Shown: piece after piece, positions 25,079 through 33,473 of the stretch | Position numbering within the stretch: the stretch's first letter is position 1 | Layout: each line of letters opens with the position of its first letter | Assembly (NCBI RefSeq): GCF_002077945.1 | Contig: NZ_LVYD01000060.1 | Coordinates: 1-64,000 of the forward strand | Length of the DNA stretch: 64,000 nt | Direction of reading: 5' to 3' | DNA from: Niastella vici | GTDB lineage: Bacteria; Bacteroidota; Bacteroidia; Chitinophagales; Chitinophagaceae | Notes under the pieces: generated by a model | The model's input: only the letters and a program-made list of their open reading frames with translations | Told to the model about the DNA's origin: nothing | Databases searched by the model: none | Position numbers and translations under genes: made by a program

Positions 25079-27241
25079 ATGCGCATACAACGAATAACGG
25101 CCATTGCAGCAGTGGCCTGTGTAATACAGGTTGCGGCTTCCGCACAAAATACAACCGCGCTCAATGCATTGATCGGGCGAAGGGTCCCTTTTTTAAACAA
25201 CAAGGTTGTTTTTACGCGCATACCCAACGTGCAGAAGGATACCGCATCCTATTATACAAAGGGGCAACGGTTATATATTCAGGCGTCCAATACAACAGCC
25301 GCTGCTTTTGCATTGAATGATTATTTGCGTACCTGGTGCGGCATTAGTTTTTCTCATACCGGCGACCAGGTAAAGATGCCGGCTTCATTGCCTGAAGTAA
25401 GAAAGGCCATTCCTGTTGCGGCTAACTTCCGGTACCGTTATGCATTGAATTATTGCACGTATAATTATACCATGAGCTTTTGGGGATGGAAGGAATGGGA
25501 ACATGAGCTGGACTGGATGGCCCTGAATGGTGTGAACCTGATGCTGGCGCCTGTAGGTACGGAAGTGGTTTGGCAACAGGTATTACGGGAAATAGGATTT
25601 AGTGAAGCCGATATCAGCGCTTATTTACCGGGCCCTGCTTTCAACGCCTGGTGGTTGATGGGAAATATACAGGGGTGGGGTGGGCCGGTAAGTGATACCA
25701 TGATACAAAATTGGCGCAGCCTGCAGCAACAACTGTTACCGCGCATGCATGACCTGGATATACAACCGGTATTGCAGGGCTTTTGCGGATTGGTACCCTC
25801 CACTATTAAAAAATATTTTCCAACTGCACGCACCATTGACCAGGGCTCCTGGGGGAAAGGGTTTGTGCGGCCTGTTTTTTTATTGCCGCAGGATAGTTTA
25901 TTTAAAACAATTGCCGGTAAATACTATACACAGTTGCGTAAGTTATATGGCAATACCGTGTTTTTGGGCGGCGATCTGTTTCATGAAGGCGGTGCTACGG
26001 GTAATATCGATCTGGCTGAAACGGCCGCATTGATCCAGGCCGGTATGCAGCACTATTACCCGGGTAGTACCTGGGTGCTACAGGCCTGGCAGGATAATCC
26101 GAAAAAGGAGCTGCTGAAAGGGTTGGATGTTCGCCATACATTGATCCTCGACCTGCGCGGTGATGCCGATAATAACTGGGAGCGCACCAATGGTTTTTCC
26201 GGTTATCCCTGGATCTGGTGCTCGATGGTGAATGGTGGCGGCACCCTGGGGATGGAAGGCCGGCTGCTTAGAATACTGAAAGAACCGGTGCGTGCCAAAG
26301 CAACGGCCGCCGGCCGTTCCATGGTAGGCACAGGAATTGTTCCGGAAGGTATTGCCAATAACGATATCATGTACACCTCGCTGTTACTGGCAGCCTGGCA
26401 AAAAGAAATCAATGATGTGGCGGTGTTTTTGAAAAGATATGTAGTTGCCCGTTATGGAAAATACGATGCCGATATTTATAATGCCTGGCAATTGTTATTG
26501 CAGTCGGCTTATATTTCGCATACCAATGAACTAACAGGTGCTTTTGAGTCCATCTTCTGCGCACGGCCCGATTCCAATTTTATTATCAGCGCCTCTACCT
26601 GGGGCTGTAAAAAACTTCCTTACGACACGGCGATATTTTACAGCGCCGCTGCCTGCTTTGCCAAAGCCGCTGCCCGGTTTGCTTCTTCAGAAACCTACCG
26701 CTACGATCTCACCGATCTATGGCGACAGGTTATAGCCCTGAAAGCCCGTCAACCTTATGCGGCCTTTATGAAAGCATGGCAAGAACATGACCTGGCAGCA
26801 TTCAAAAGCAATGCAGCTGAATTTACTGCTTTGCTGCAATTGCAAAACCGATGGACGGCAACCAACGCCGGGTTTTGTTTACGCACCTGGCTACAGCAGG
26901 CAGAAAATAAGTGGCCGGATGAAAAGGACAAAGCACTGGCTGTATGGAATGCAAAAGTACAGATCAGCTATTGGGGGCATTCAGCCAATCCGGAAACCCT
27001 GGGCCACGATTATGCCAATAAGGAATGGAGCGGGTTGCTAAGCGGGTATTACCTGCCGCGCTGGCTTGCATTTTTTGACTATGTGGAAAAGCGGCTGCAG
27101 GGCATTTCTTGCGCCTGGCCCGATTTCTTTACTATGGAAAAAAACTGGACAGAACAAAATACAGCGCTGACCGGCAAAGGCGAAGATGGTATAGCTATTT
27201 TGCCCGAAGTGATGCGGCTGATCGCAGGCGAAAGGCCCTGA
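25079..27241 (+). CDS. GH89 alpha-N-acetylglucosaminidase, copy 2
   Basis: A 720-residue secreted NAGLU-family enzyme with a signal peptide ending near V-A-A-S-A-Q. It shares the motifs A-L-N-Y-C-T-Y-N-Y-T-M-S-F-W and W-W-L-M-G-N-I-Q-G-W-G-G-P with copy 1, and both catalytic acids are kept: Glu303 in F-H-E-G-G and Glu423 in V-P-E-G-I-A-N-N. Divergence from copy 1 is clear throughout, so the two probably prefer different linkages, aglycones or positions in the chain. The start at 25079 lies eight bases after the previous stop. Two different GH89 enzymes in one locus indicate that alpha-GlcNAc is a main feature of the target. Confidence 0.92.
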   Translation: MRIQRITAIAAVACVIQVAASAQNTTALNALIGRRVPFLNNKVVFTRIPNVQKDTASYYTKGQRLYIQASNTTAAAFALNDYLRTWCGISFSHTGDQVKMPASLPEVRKAIPVAANFRYRYALNYCTYNYTMSFWGWKEWEHELDWMALNGVNLMLAPVGTEVVWQQVLREIGFSEADISAYLPGPAFNAWWLMGNIQGWGGPVSDTMIQNWRSLQQQLLPRMHDLDIQPVLQGFCGLVPSTIKKYFPTARTIDQGSWGKGFVRPVFLLPQDSLFKTIAGKYYTQLRKLYGNTVFLGGDLFHEGGATGNIDLAETAALIQAGMQHYYPGSTWVLQAWQDNPKKELLKGLDVRHTLILDLRGDADNNWERTNGFSGYPWIWCSMVNGGGTLGMEGRLLRILKEPVRAKATAAGRSMVGTGIVPEGIANNDIMYTSLLLAAWQKEINDVAVFLKRYVVARYGKYDADIYNAWQLLLQSAYISHTNELTGAFESIFCARPDSNFIISASTWGCKKLPYDTAIFYSAAACFAKAAARFASSETYRYDLTDLWRQVIALKARQPYAAFMKAWQEHDLAAFKSNAAEFTALLQLQNRWTATNAGFCLRTWLQQAENKWPDEKDKALAVWNAKVQISYWGHSANPETLGHDYANKEWSGLLSGYYLPRWLAFFDYVEKRLQGISCAWPDFFTMEKNWTEQNTALTGKGEDGIAILPEVMRLIAGERP

Positions 27242-27290
27242 ACCAATAATAACATAAATTGAACTTCACCAATTAGCAAAACAAACACCA

Positions 27291-28652
27291 ATGTATACGG
27301 CAAAGAAGAGCTTCCTTTTTATTTTTTCCCTGTTATTGTTCCGGGAAATGCATGCGCAAAAGAAATTAGGGACTGAAACGCGGCAGCAAAAAGAAAAACG
27401 AATGGCCTGGTGGGCGCATGATCGCTTTGGGATGTTCATTCACTGGGGATTGTATGCCCAGCCTGCCCGGCACGAATGGGTGAAACGCTGGGAACGCATG
27501 AGCAACGAACAGTATCAACCGTATTTTGACATGTTCAATCCCGATATGTTCGATCCTAAAACCTGGGCTAAGCAGGCAAAAGCCGCAGGAATGAAATATG
27601 CCGTATTGACGACCAAGCACCATGAAGGTTTTTGTTTGTTCGATTCAAAATATACCGATTATAAAGCCACCAACACCAAAGCAAAACGTGATCTCGTAAA
27701 AGAATACGTGGATGCGTTCAGGGCAGAAGGAATTAAGATCGGGTTTTATTATTCATTGATCGACTGGCATCATCCTGATTTTACGGTAGATGGCATGCAT
27801 CCCCTGCAGCCCAAAAGTGAAGCGGATTCAGATTACGCCAAAATAAATAAGGGAAGAGATTGGGCGAAGTATAAAGCTTATTTGCATAATCAGATCAGGG
27901 AGCTGCTCACCAATTATGGCAAAATAGATATTCTTTGGCTCGATTTTTCTTATCCAAACCCTAACGGCCATGGTAAAGGCAAAAACGACTGGGGGTCTGT
28001 TGAGCTCCTGAAAATGATCAGGCAGTTGCAACCCGGGATCATCGTCGATAACCGGCTCGATCTCGATGAATATGCAGATGGCGCCGATTTTGCCACACCC
28101 GAACAGGTAAAGCCATCGGAGTTACAAAGCCAGTATGGTGGTTTGCCATTTGAAACCTGCCAAACGTTTTCCGGTTCCTGGGGCTATTTTCGCGATGAGA
28201 ACAGCTGGAAATCGAACCGCGAACTGCTTACCCTGCTCATAACTGCCGTAAGCAAAAGTGGTAACCTTATTTTAAATGTAGGACCCACAGCCAGGGGCTA
28301 TTTTGATTACCGGGCTGTTCGGGCATTGGACAGTTTGGCCATGTGGATGAAATATAACAACCAGGCCATTTATGGTTGTACACAGGCGCCTGCAGAATTT
28401 AAAGCGCCGGAGAACACGTTGCTTACTTATAATCCCGTTACAAAGAAATTATACCTGCACCTGATGCAATACAACCAGGCAGCCCTTACCCTGCCCGGTT
28501 ATGCCGGCAAAATAAAGTATGCCCAGTTCCTGCACGATAATTCAGAAATAAAATGGCAGGCGGCCGGTGATAATGGTTCAAACCTGGTTATAAAATTACC
28601 ACAACAGCCGAATGTTGAAATTCCTGTTATTGAATTGACGTTACAACCATAG
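27291..28652 (+). CDS. GH29 alpha-L-fucosidase, copy 1
   Basis: A 453-residue secreted enzyme (PF01120) that removes terminal alpha-L-fucose with retention. The signal peptide ends near residue 23 (E-M-H-A-Q). The barrel carries R-F-G-M-F-I-H-W-G-L-Y, T-T-K-H-H-E-G-F and the nucleophile Asp218 in I-L-W-L-D-F. The C-terminal beta-sandwich is short. The acid/base position varies between GH29 subfamilies and was not assigned. It is preceded by a 49-base gap and followed three bases later by a second fucosidase gene. Confidence 0.93.
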   Translation: MYTAKKSFLFIFSLLLFREMHAQKKLGTETRQQKEKRMAWWAHDRFGMFIHWGLYAQPARHEWVKRWERMSNEQYQPYFDMFNPDMFDPKTWAKQAKAAGMKYAVLTTKHHEGFCLFDSKYTDYKATNTKAKRDLVKEYVDAFRAEGIKIGFYYSLIDWHHPDFTVDGMHPLQPKSEADSDYAKINKGRDWAKYKAYLHNQIRELLTNYGKIDILWLDFSYPNPNGHGKGKNDWGSVELLKMIRQLQPGIIVDNRLDLDEYADGADFATPEQVKPSELQSQYGGLPFETCQTFSGSWGYFRDENSWKSNRELLTLLITAVSKSGNLILNVGPTARGYFDYRAVRALDSLAMWMKYNNQAIYGCTQAPAEFKAPENTLLTYNPVTKKLYLHLMQYNQAALTLPGYAGKIKYAQFLHDNSEIKWQAAGDNGSNLVIKLPQQPNVEIPVIELTLQP

Positions 28653-28655
28653 ATA

Positions 28656-30044
28656 ATGAAAAAATTATTAACAGTAATTATTTTATTAGCGGGCAGCCGT
28701 TTGCATGCCCAATACCAGCCGCCCAACGATCCGCTGGTAATTAAAAAGCTGGCCGAATGGCAGGACCAGAAATTTGGCCTGTTTATGCATTGGGGGCCTT
28801 ACAGTCAGTGGGGCGTAGCCGAAAGCTGGACCATTTGTCCCGATGACTGGGTGGTGCGTACCGGCCCGTATGCCGGTAATTATTTTGACTATAAAAAAGC
28901 CTATGAAAACCTGTCAACCACATTTAACCCCGTAGCGTTCGATCCGGGGAAATGGGTGAAGGCGGCCAAAGCAGCCGGTATGCGGTATGTGGTATTCACC
29001 ACAAAACACCACGATGGGTTTTGTATGTTCGATACAAAGCAAACCGATTATAAGATCACAGGCACGCAATCGCCCTTTGCCGGCAACCCGCGGAGTAATA
29101 TCTCAAAAACGATCTTTGACGCTTTTCGCTCAGCAGGCTTTATGACCGGCGCTTATTTTTCAAAACCTGACTGGCATAGTGAAAATTTCTGGTGGTCCTA
29201 TTTCCCGCCCAAAGACCATAATGTAAACTATAGCACTGCCAAATATCCCGACCGCTGGAAACAATTCCAGGATTTTACCTATAACCAGATTGAGGAACTG
29301 ATGACTGGTTATGGACCGGTAGATATTTTGTGGCTCGATGGCGGTTGGGTGCGTCCATCGCAAAAAGCGGATGATCCATTTAATATGGATATAAATATGC
29401 CCCGCATTGCAGCCATGGCAAGAAGCCATCAGCCCGGTTTAATAGTGGTAGACCGTACGGTGCCCGGCGAGTTTGAAAATTATACTACCCCCGAACAGGA
29501 AGTGCCGGAAAAACCATTACCGTATCCCTGGGAAACCTGTATGACCATGGGCAATTCATGGAGCTACAGTAAGAACGATCAGTATAAAAGTGCGCATCAT
29601 TTACTGGAACTGTTGGTAAAGATCGTATCGAGGGGCGGTAACTTTTTATTAAATGTTGGCCCCGATGGCAATGGCGATTGGGACCCGGTGGTGTATCAGC
29701 GGTTACAGGAAATAGGCGCGTGGATGACTATTAATGGCGAATGTATTTATGCCTCCCGGCCAGTTGCTCCTTATTCAAGTGACAATCTTTATTATACCCG
29801 GTCAAAAGACAGTAAGCATGTTTTTGCCTGCTGGTTGTCAGAAAAGGAAAACGTGCAGTTGCCGGCCACTATTCAAATACGGGTGAGTAAAACCGGTAAA
29901 CCAAAACTGGTTACTGTATTGGGAGCGCCTAAGCAGAAAATAAAATGGACGTACGTCAATGAGGTGGTAACTGTACAGGTGCCGGCAGCATGGCAAAATA
30001 ATTCCGGGTTTAAACACAGCGTGGTATTTAAAGTAACCTGGTAG
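28656..30044 (+). CDS. GH29 alpha-L-fucosidase, copy 2
   Basis: A 462-residue secreted GH29 enzyme, last gene of the glycan locus. It has a signal peptide (about 1-18), the F-G-L-F-M-H-W-G-P-Y and T-T-K-H-H-D-G-F motifs, and the nucleophile Asp228 in I-L-W-L-D-G-G. The active-site surroundings differ from copy 1 (a longer loop at W-S-Y-F-P-P-K-D-H-N and D-G-G-W-V-R-P), which suggests another fucosyl linkage. Its stop lies only four bases from the stop of the convergent lipid kinase gene, and its likely terminator (30078-30099) is inside that gene. Confidence 0.93.
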   Translation: MKKLLTVIILLAGSRLHAQYQPPNDPLVIKKLAEWQDQKFGLFMHWGPYSQWGVAESWTICPDDWVVRTGPYAGNYFDYKKAYENLSTTFNPVAFDPGKWVKAAKAAGMRYVVFTTKHHDGFCMFDTKQTDYKITGTQSPFAGNPRSNISKTIFDAFRSAGFMTGAYFSKPDWHSENFWWSYFPPKDHNVNYSTAKYPDRWKQFQDFTYNQIEELMTGYGPVDILWLDGGWVRPSQKADDPFNMDINMPRIAAMARSHQPGLIVVDRTVPGEFENYTTPEQEVPEKPLPYPWETCMTMGNSWSYSKNDQYKSAHHLLELLVKIVSRGGNFLLNVGPDGNGDWDPVVYQRLQEIGAWMTINGECIYASRPVAPYSSDNLYYTRSKDSKHVFACWLSEKENVQLPATIQIRVSKTGKPKLVTVLGAPKQKIKWTYVNEVVTVQVPAAWQNNSGFKHSVVFKVTW

Positions 30045-30048
30045 CTGC

Positions 30049-30948
30049 TTATATCAAAAACGTCAACGCATTCTTTTGCACCCGTATACGTACGGGTGCA
30101 TTTTCTTTTAATTTGATGGTTTCATCATCCACATGCACATGCGTGCCTTTCCATTTTATTTGTATGTCTTCTGCTTTGAGTGTTACAAACGAAAACGATA
30201 CTTCTGCATCATTGATCCTGGTGTTAACATATGCGGCGAATTTGGGCTGGTCATCACCAGGTATCAACACCACTTCAAACCGGCCATCGCCCGGATGCCC
30301 ATGCGGCGATAAAAAAAGATTGGGGCCAATGAAACGGGTATTCATAATTTCAGCCATCAGGAATTCACCTGAATGGTCTTCCCCGTCAATGATGAGTTCG
30401 CAATAATGCGGCTTATACGAATGGGAGATGCTGCGCATCAGTTGTAAGGCGGCTTTCATTTTTTCGTCTTTGTCTTCAATGTCGTTCTTGCCCTGTTTAT
30501 GCATTTCCTGCATCAGGTAAGGGAATAATCCATACCCAAAGCTTTCAATAAAATAGAGCGTTTTTTCTTCTACATCAAAAACCTCACCCACATCAATGGC
30601 TGTAGTTTGCATGGTGCTCCAGGAGCGGATGATATCAACAGGCTCGCCGTTTATATTTAACGATTCCGCGATATTGTTGGCTGTTCCAAATGGCAGAATG
30701 GCTACCGGTATTCGTTTGATGGAAAATTCTTTTTTCAGTAACAGGGATACCACTTCTTTAACAGTTCCGTCGCCGCCCGCGATCACAATAAAGTCGGTCT
30801 CCCGGTCAATGTTTTTCCATTCGTCAGCGTCGTCTGTAGAACAATATCTACACACATATCCGGCGCCTTCGATCAAACGTAATAAAGCTGATTTTGAATG
30901 CGCTTCGTCGCCTGCGCCCGGATTGTGTATTAGATGAATATTTTTCAT
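30049..30948 (-). CDS. Diacylglycerol/lipid kinase family protein (YegS/BmrU-like)
   Basis: A 299-residue cytoplasmic or membrane-associated lipid kinase of the DAGK catalytic family (PF00781). The nucleotide-binding loop G-G-D-G-T is at residues 58-62 and the P-F-G-T-A-N-N motif at 86-92; a C-terminal beta-sandwich follows. Bacterial members phosphorylate diacylglycerol, phosphatidylglycerol or other lipids; the substrate here is unknown. The ATG at 30948 is preferred because the preceding in-frame codons run into the divergent SurE gene and do not resemble the family. The last codons contain a hairpin that probably ends the convergent fucosidase transcript. Confidence 0.85.
   Translation of the reverse strand: MKNIHLIHNPGAGDEAHSKSALLRLIEGAGYVCRYCSTDDADEWKNIDRETDFIVIAGGDGTVKEVVSLLLKKEFSIKRIPVAILPFGTANNIAESLNINGEPVDIIRSWSTMQTTAIDVGEVFDVEEKTLYFIESFGYGLFPYLMQEMHKQGKNDIEDKDEKMKAALQLMRSISHSYKPHYCELIIDGEDHSGEFLMAEIMNTRFIGPNLFLSPHGHPGDGRFEVVLIPGDDQPKFAAYVNTRINDAEVSFSFVTLKAEDIQIKWKGTHVHVDDETIKLKENAPVRIRVQKNALTFLI
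30078..30099 (+). terminator. Intrinsic terminator of the glycan operon, inside the lipid kinase gene
   Basis: GCACCCGTA (30078-30086) and TACGGGTGC (30091-30099) form a perfect 9-bp stem with the loop TACG, followed directly by ATTTTCTTTT on the plus strand. It lies 34 bases after the last fucosidase stop. The same bases code for the final V-R-I-R-V-Q segment of the convergent lipid kinase. Confidence 0.7.
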
Positions 30949-31024
30949 GGCTCTACTTCTATAAAAATTAGAGCTGATAAAATTATACCAGCCATGCTGG
31001 CATGATAATCTCATGCATAACTTC

Positions 31025-31765
31025 ATGAAAATACTCATCACCAACGACGATGGAATTTATAGTCCGGGCATTGCCGCTTTGGCAACCGTCGCTTCCCGGT
31101 TTGGTAAGGTGACGGTGATTGCGCCCGATGTGGAACAAAGCTCCATGGGACATGCCGTAACGCATTCCCGGCCTTTGTCGTTAAAGAAATCACCCATTGC
31201 TTTTGATGGCCAGGGAATTGAGGCCTGGAAGGTAAATGGCACGCCGGCCGATTGTGTGGCCCTTGGTACGCATATATATGCGCATACTGATGTGGTTTTA
31301 TCGGGTATAAACATGGGGCCCAACCTCGGTAATTCCATGTGGCATTCCGGAACGCTGGCTGCGGCCAAGCAGGCGGTGCTGTTAGGCATCCGGGGCATTG
31401 CATTGAGTACGCCGGTCGATAAATCGGAACCCGATTTTGAGGCGTTAGCACCCTTTGTTGAAAGAACGCTGGCGCTATTATTTGAAAATACCGCATTGGG
31501 TTTATACAACGTGAACTTTCCGCCGCAACCGCTGGGTATACAATGGACCCGGCAGTCTGTCAGGCTCTACGATGGCAAAATTGTACCGGGGGTTGACCCA
31601 ATGGGCCGCAAGCATTACTGGTTCACCGTAACGCCGCTGGAGCCGGCTGAAGAAGGCACCGACCGCTGGGCAGTTGAGAACAGTTATGTTTCCATTACCC
31701 CGCTGCGGCTCGATTTAACCGATGAGCAACGGTTGAAGGAAGTAATGCGGATGCAGCCGGTTTAG
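31025..31765 (+). CDS. surE: 5'/3'-nucleotidase SurE
   Basis: A 246-residue metal-dependent nucleoside monophosphatase. Typical SurE landmarks are present: I-L-I-T-N-D-D-G at the N-terminus with the two metal-binding Asp residues, the conserved Ser in Q-S-S-M-G-H-A, and G-I-N-M-G-P-N-L-G around the metal-binding Asn. The ATG at 31025 puts the first strand at residue 2, as in other SurE proteins; an upstream ATG at 31013 would add four residues and cannot be excluded. It is divergent from the lipid kinase and convergent with the ATPase at the end of the injection-system operon. The two stop codons overlap and sit in a small hairpin. Confidence 0.93.
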   Translation: MKILITNDDGIYSPGIAALATVASRFGKVTVIAPDVEQSSMGHAVTHSRPLSLKKSPIAFDGQGIEAWKVNGTPADCVALGTHIYAHTDVVLSGINMGPNLGNSMWHSGTLAAAKQAVLLGIRGIALSTPVDKSEPDFEALAPFVERTLALLFENTALGLYNVNFPPQPLGIQWTRQSVRLYDGKIVPGVDPMGRKHYWFTVTPLEPAEEGTDRWAVENSYVSITPLRLDLTDEQRLKEVMRMQPV

Positions 31766-31774
31766 TTTACCGGC
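31756..31774. terminator. Hairpin spanning two overlapping stop codons
   Basis: GCCGGT (31756-31761) and ACCGGC (31769-31774) pair around TTAGTTT. The loop holds the surE stop TAG (31763-31765) and the reverse complement of the ATPase stop TAA (31762-31764). The stem is short, with no clear T-run, so it may only be a weak bidirectional terminator. Confidence 0.3.
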
Positions 31775-33111
31775 ATCACTGTTTTGCCGTTGATGGTAAA
31801 AGGTTTGCCTTCTTTATGCATCTCCCGTTTTATTCCGTTCAATACATCATCGAGGGAAATTGACGATCTGTCTTTTTCCAATGCTTTCAGGCAGGCATAC
31901 TGTACAATGTTAATGATGTTGCCACCGGTGAGCTCGTATTTCTTTACCAGCGCGGGGATATCCATACCATCTGAAAATGCAATGTGGCGGGGGAACGATT
32001 TCTTCCAGATGAGGGCCCGGTCATCTTCAGCAGGCAGGGTAAAGCGAATGATCGTATTGAATCTTCTGATAAATGCATCGTCGATATTATTTTTCATATT
32101 CGATGCCAGTATCACCAGTCCATCAAAATCTTCCACCCGTTGCAGCAGATAAGATACTTCCTGGTTGGCATATTTGTCGTGCGCTTCCTTTACGCCGGTG
32201 CGTTTTCCAAACAACGCATCCGCTTCGTCAAAAAACAGGATCCAGTTCTTGGCCTCGGCCCTGGCAAAAAGATGCTCGAGATTCTTTTCGGTTTCTCCAA
32301 TGTATTTCGAAACTACCATCGACAGATCGATGCGGTATACATCGCGCCCGGTATATTTTCCGAGCAGGCTGGCCGTAAGGGTTTTGCCGGTGCCGGGCGC
32401 ACCATGGAACAACACGCGATACCCTTTTTTCAGCCTGTCGCGCATACCCCAGTCATTCATCAACACTTCCCCATGATAGATCCATTGCTCCAGCTCTTTC
32501 ACCTGTTGCATGATCTCTTCACTCAGCACCAGGTCGTCCCACTCCAGCTCCGTTTGCATCAATTTGGCGGGAAAGCTTGCGCTGAAATGCGGGCGGGTGA
32601 GTTTTCCGGTAGTGAACAACTCGGCATATTCCTGCGAAAGCACCAGCCGGCCACTGGTTATGGGCTCACCGGCGGGCACTTCTTCGAGCCACAGGATCCT
32701 GTTCTTTGCAAAAAAATGATCGGCATCGAACAGCTGATGCAGGCGAAAGCGATGTTGATAATTTTCTCCGGCCAGCAGAAATAGTACGGTGTCGCCGGTA
32801 GGGAGAAAGCTTCTTGCGTTTTTGCCGCGCACGCCACCCATTACGGGAAGATCGGTGGGTTCCTTCAGCGCGTCCATAATGGCTTCATCGAAAAGGGCTG
32901 CTTTTATATGTGGCGCCAGGGCAATCCATAACAGGATGATGGCTTCTGCCTCGAGCCGGTGTTGCTTTGCAAAGGCCACCATATTAAGTTCCCAGGTGGC
33001 GGGCTGGGGAAATACCGGCTGCTCCTGTTCTATACCCTGTAGCAGCGCAATACGGTATTGTATCAGCTGGCGCAGGAAGGTTAGTTCTGCCGGCAATGAA
33101 TGATCGTTCAT
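31762..33111 (-). CDS. eCIS AAA+ ATPase (Afp15-like)
   Basis: A 449-residue cytoplasmic ATPase, last gene of the contractile injection operon. An N-terminal domain (1-200) of the type seen in eCIS ATPases precedes the AAA+ module, which has Walker A G-A-P-G-T-G-K-T at 237-244, Walker B L-F-F-D-E-A-D with Asp295/Glu296, sensor-1 Asn in I-L-A-S-N, and an Arg finger in I-R-R-F. In Afp and PVC systems the equivalent ATPase is needed for assembly, possibly for sheath or cargo handling; that role is inferred from family and position. It lies nine bases after the small charged protein gene. Confidence 0.88.
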   Translation of the reverse strand: MNDHSLPAELTFLRQLIQYRIALLQGIEQEQPVFPQPATWELNMVAFAKQHRLEAEAIILLWIALAPHIKAALFDEAIMDALKEPTDLPVMGGVRGKNARSFLPTGDTVLFLLAGENYQHRFRLHQLFDADHFFAKNRILWLEEVPAGEPITSGRLVLSQEYAELFTTGKLTRPHFSASFPAKLMQTELEWDDLVLSEEIMQQVKELEQWIYHGEVLMNDWGMRDRLKKGYRVLFHGAPGTGKTLTASLLGKYTGRDVYRIDLSMVVSKYIGETEKNLEHLFARAEAKNWILFFDEADALFGKRTGVKEAHDKYANQEVSYLLQRVEDFDGLVILASNMKNNIDDAFIRRFNTIIRFTLPAEDDRALIWKKSFPRHIAFSDGMDIPALVKKYELTGGNIINIVQYACLKALEKDRSSISLDDVLNGIKREMHKEGKPFTINGKTVMPVN

Positions 33112-33120
33112 AGTATCGCT

Positions 33121-33456
33121 TTATGATGATTGTTTGTCCTTATCCTGCTTCATGCGCTCGTCGTTCGTGGCTGTCTTTTTGTCCTCCTCAGGCGTAGCCG
33201 CCTTTTGTATGGCCTCGTCTTTTTTATCCTTGGTGGGGTCTTGTTTGGCAACCGCATTGGCCGTTTTATTGGCTTCTTTTTCCAGCGCATCTTCTGCGGT
33301 GCCTGCTTCATTTGGTTTGGCCTGGAAGAAAGCGCCCTTGCTTCCTTTGTCACCTGATTTTTCCCCTGACCGGCTGAAGAATTTTTCTTCCTGCGGTTGC
33401 TCGTTCTCGTGCTGATGCGCATTGCGCTGGCGGTATACCCTACTTCTGTATGACAT
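33121..33456 (-). CDS. Small charged protein sharing the payload N-terminal motif
   Basis: A 111-residue, highly charged, predicted disordered protein without a signal peptide. It lies between the DUF4157 payload gene and the ATPase gene and is coupled to both (17 and 9 bases apart). Residues 43-69 (F-F-Q-A-K-P-N then E-D-A-L-E-K-E-A-N-K-T-A-N-A-V) resemble the N-terminal motif of the 2011-residue protein, K-L-A-I-G-x-x-D-D-x-x-E-x-E-A-D-x-x-A-x-x-V, in a degenerate form. A role as a loading tag, chaperone or minor cargo is therefore possible, but this rests on motif likeness only. Confidence 0.6.
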   Translation of the reverse strand: MSYRSRVYRQRNAHQHENEQPQEEKFFSRSGEKSGDKGSKGAFFQAKPNEAGTAEDALEKEANKTANAVAKQDPTKDKKDEAIQKAATPEEDKKTATNDERMKQDKDKQSS

Positions 33457-33473
33457 AATTTACTGTTTAAGCA

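Noticed and set aside
30949-31044. N-terminal extension of the lipid kinase
   Set aside because: These in-frame codons overlap the divergent surE start and do not match the family; the internal ATG at 30948 fits better.
31984-32784. 266-codon plus-strand frame antisense to the eCIS ATPase
   Set aside because: Shadow of the real AAA+ gene, whose Walker motifs lie on the other strand; the antisense product resembles nothing.
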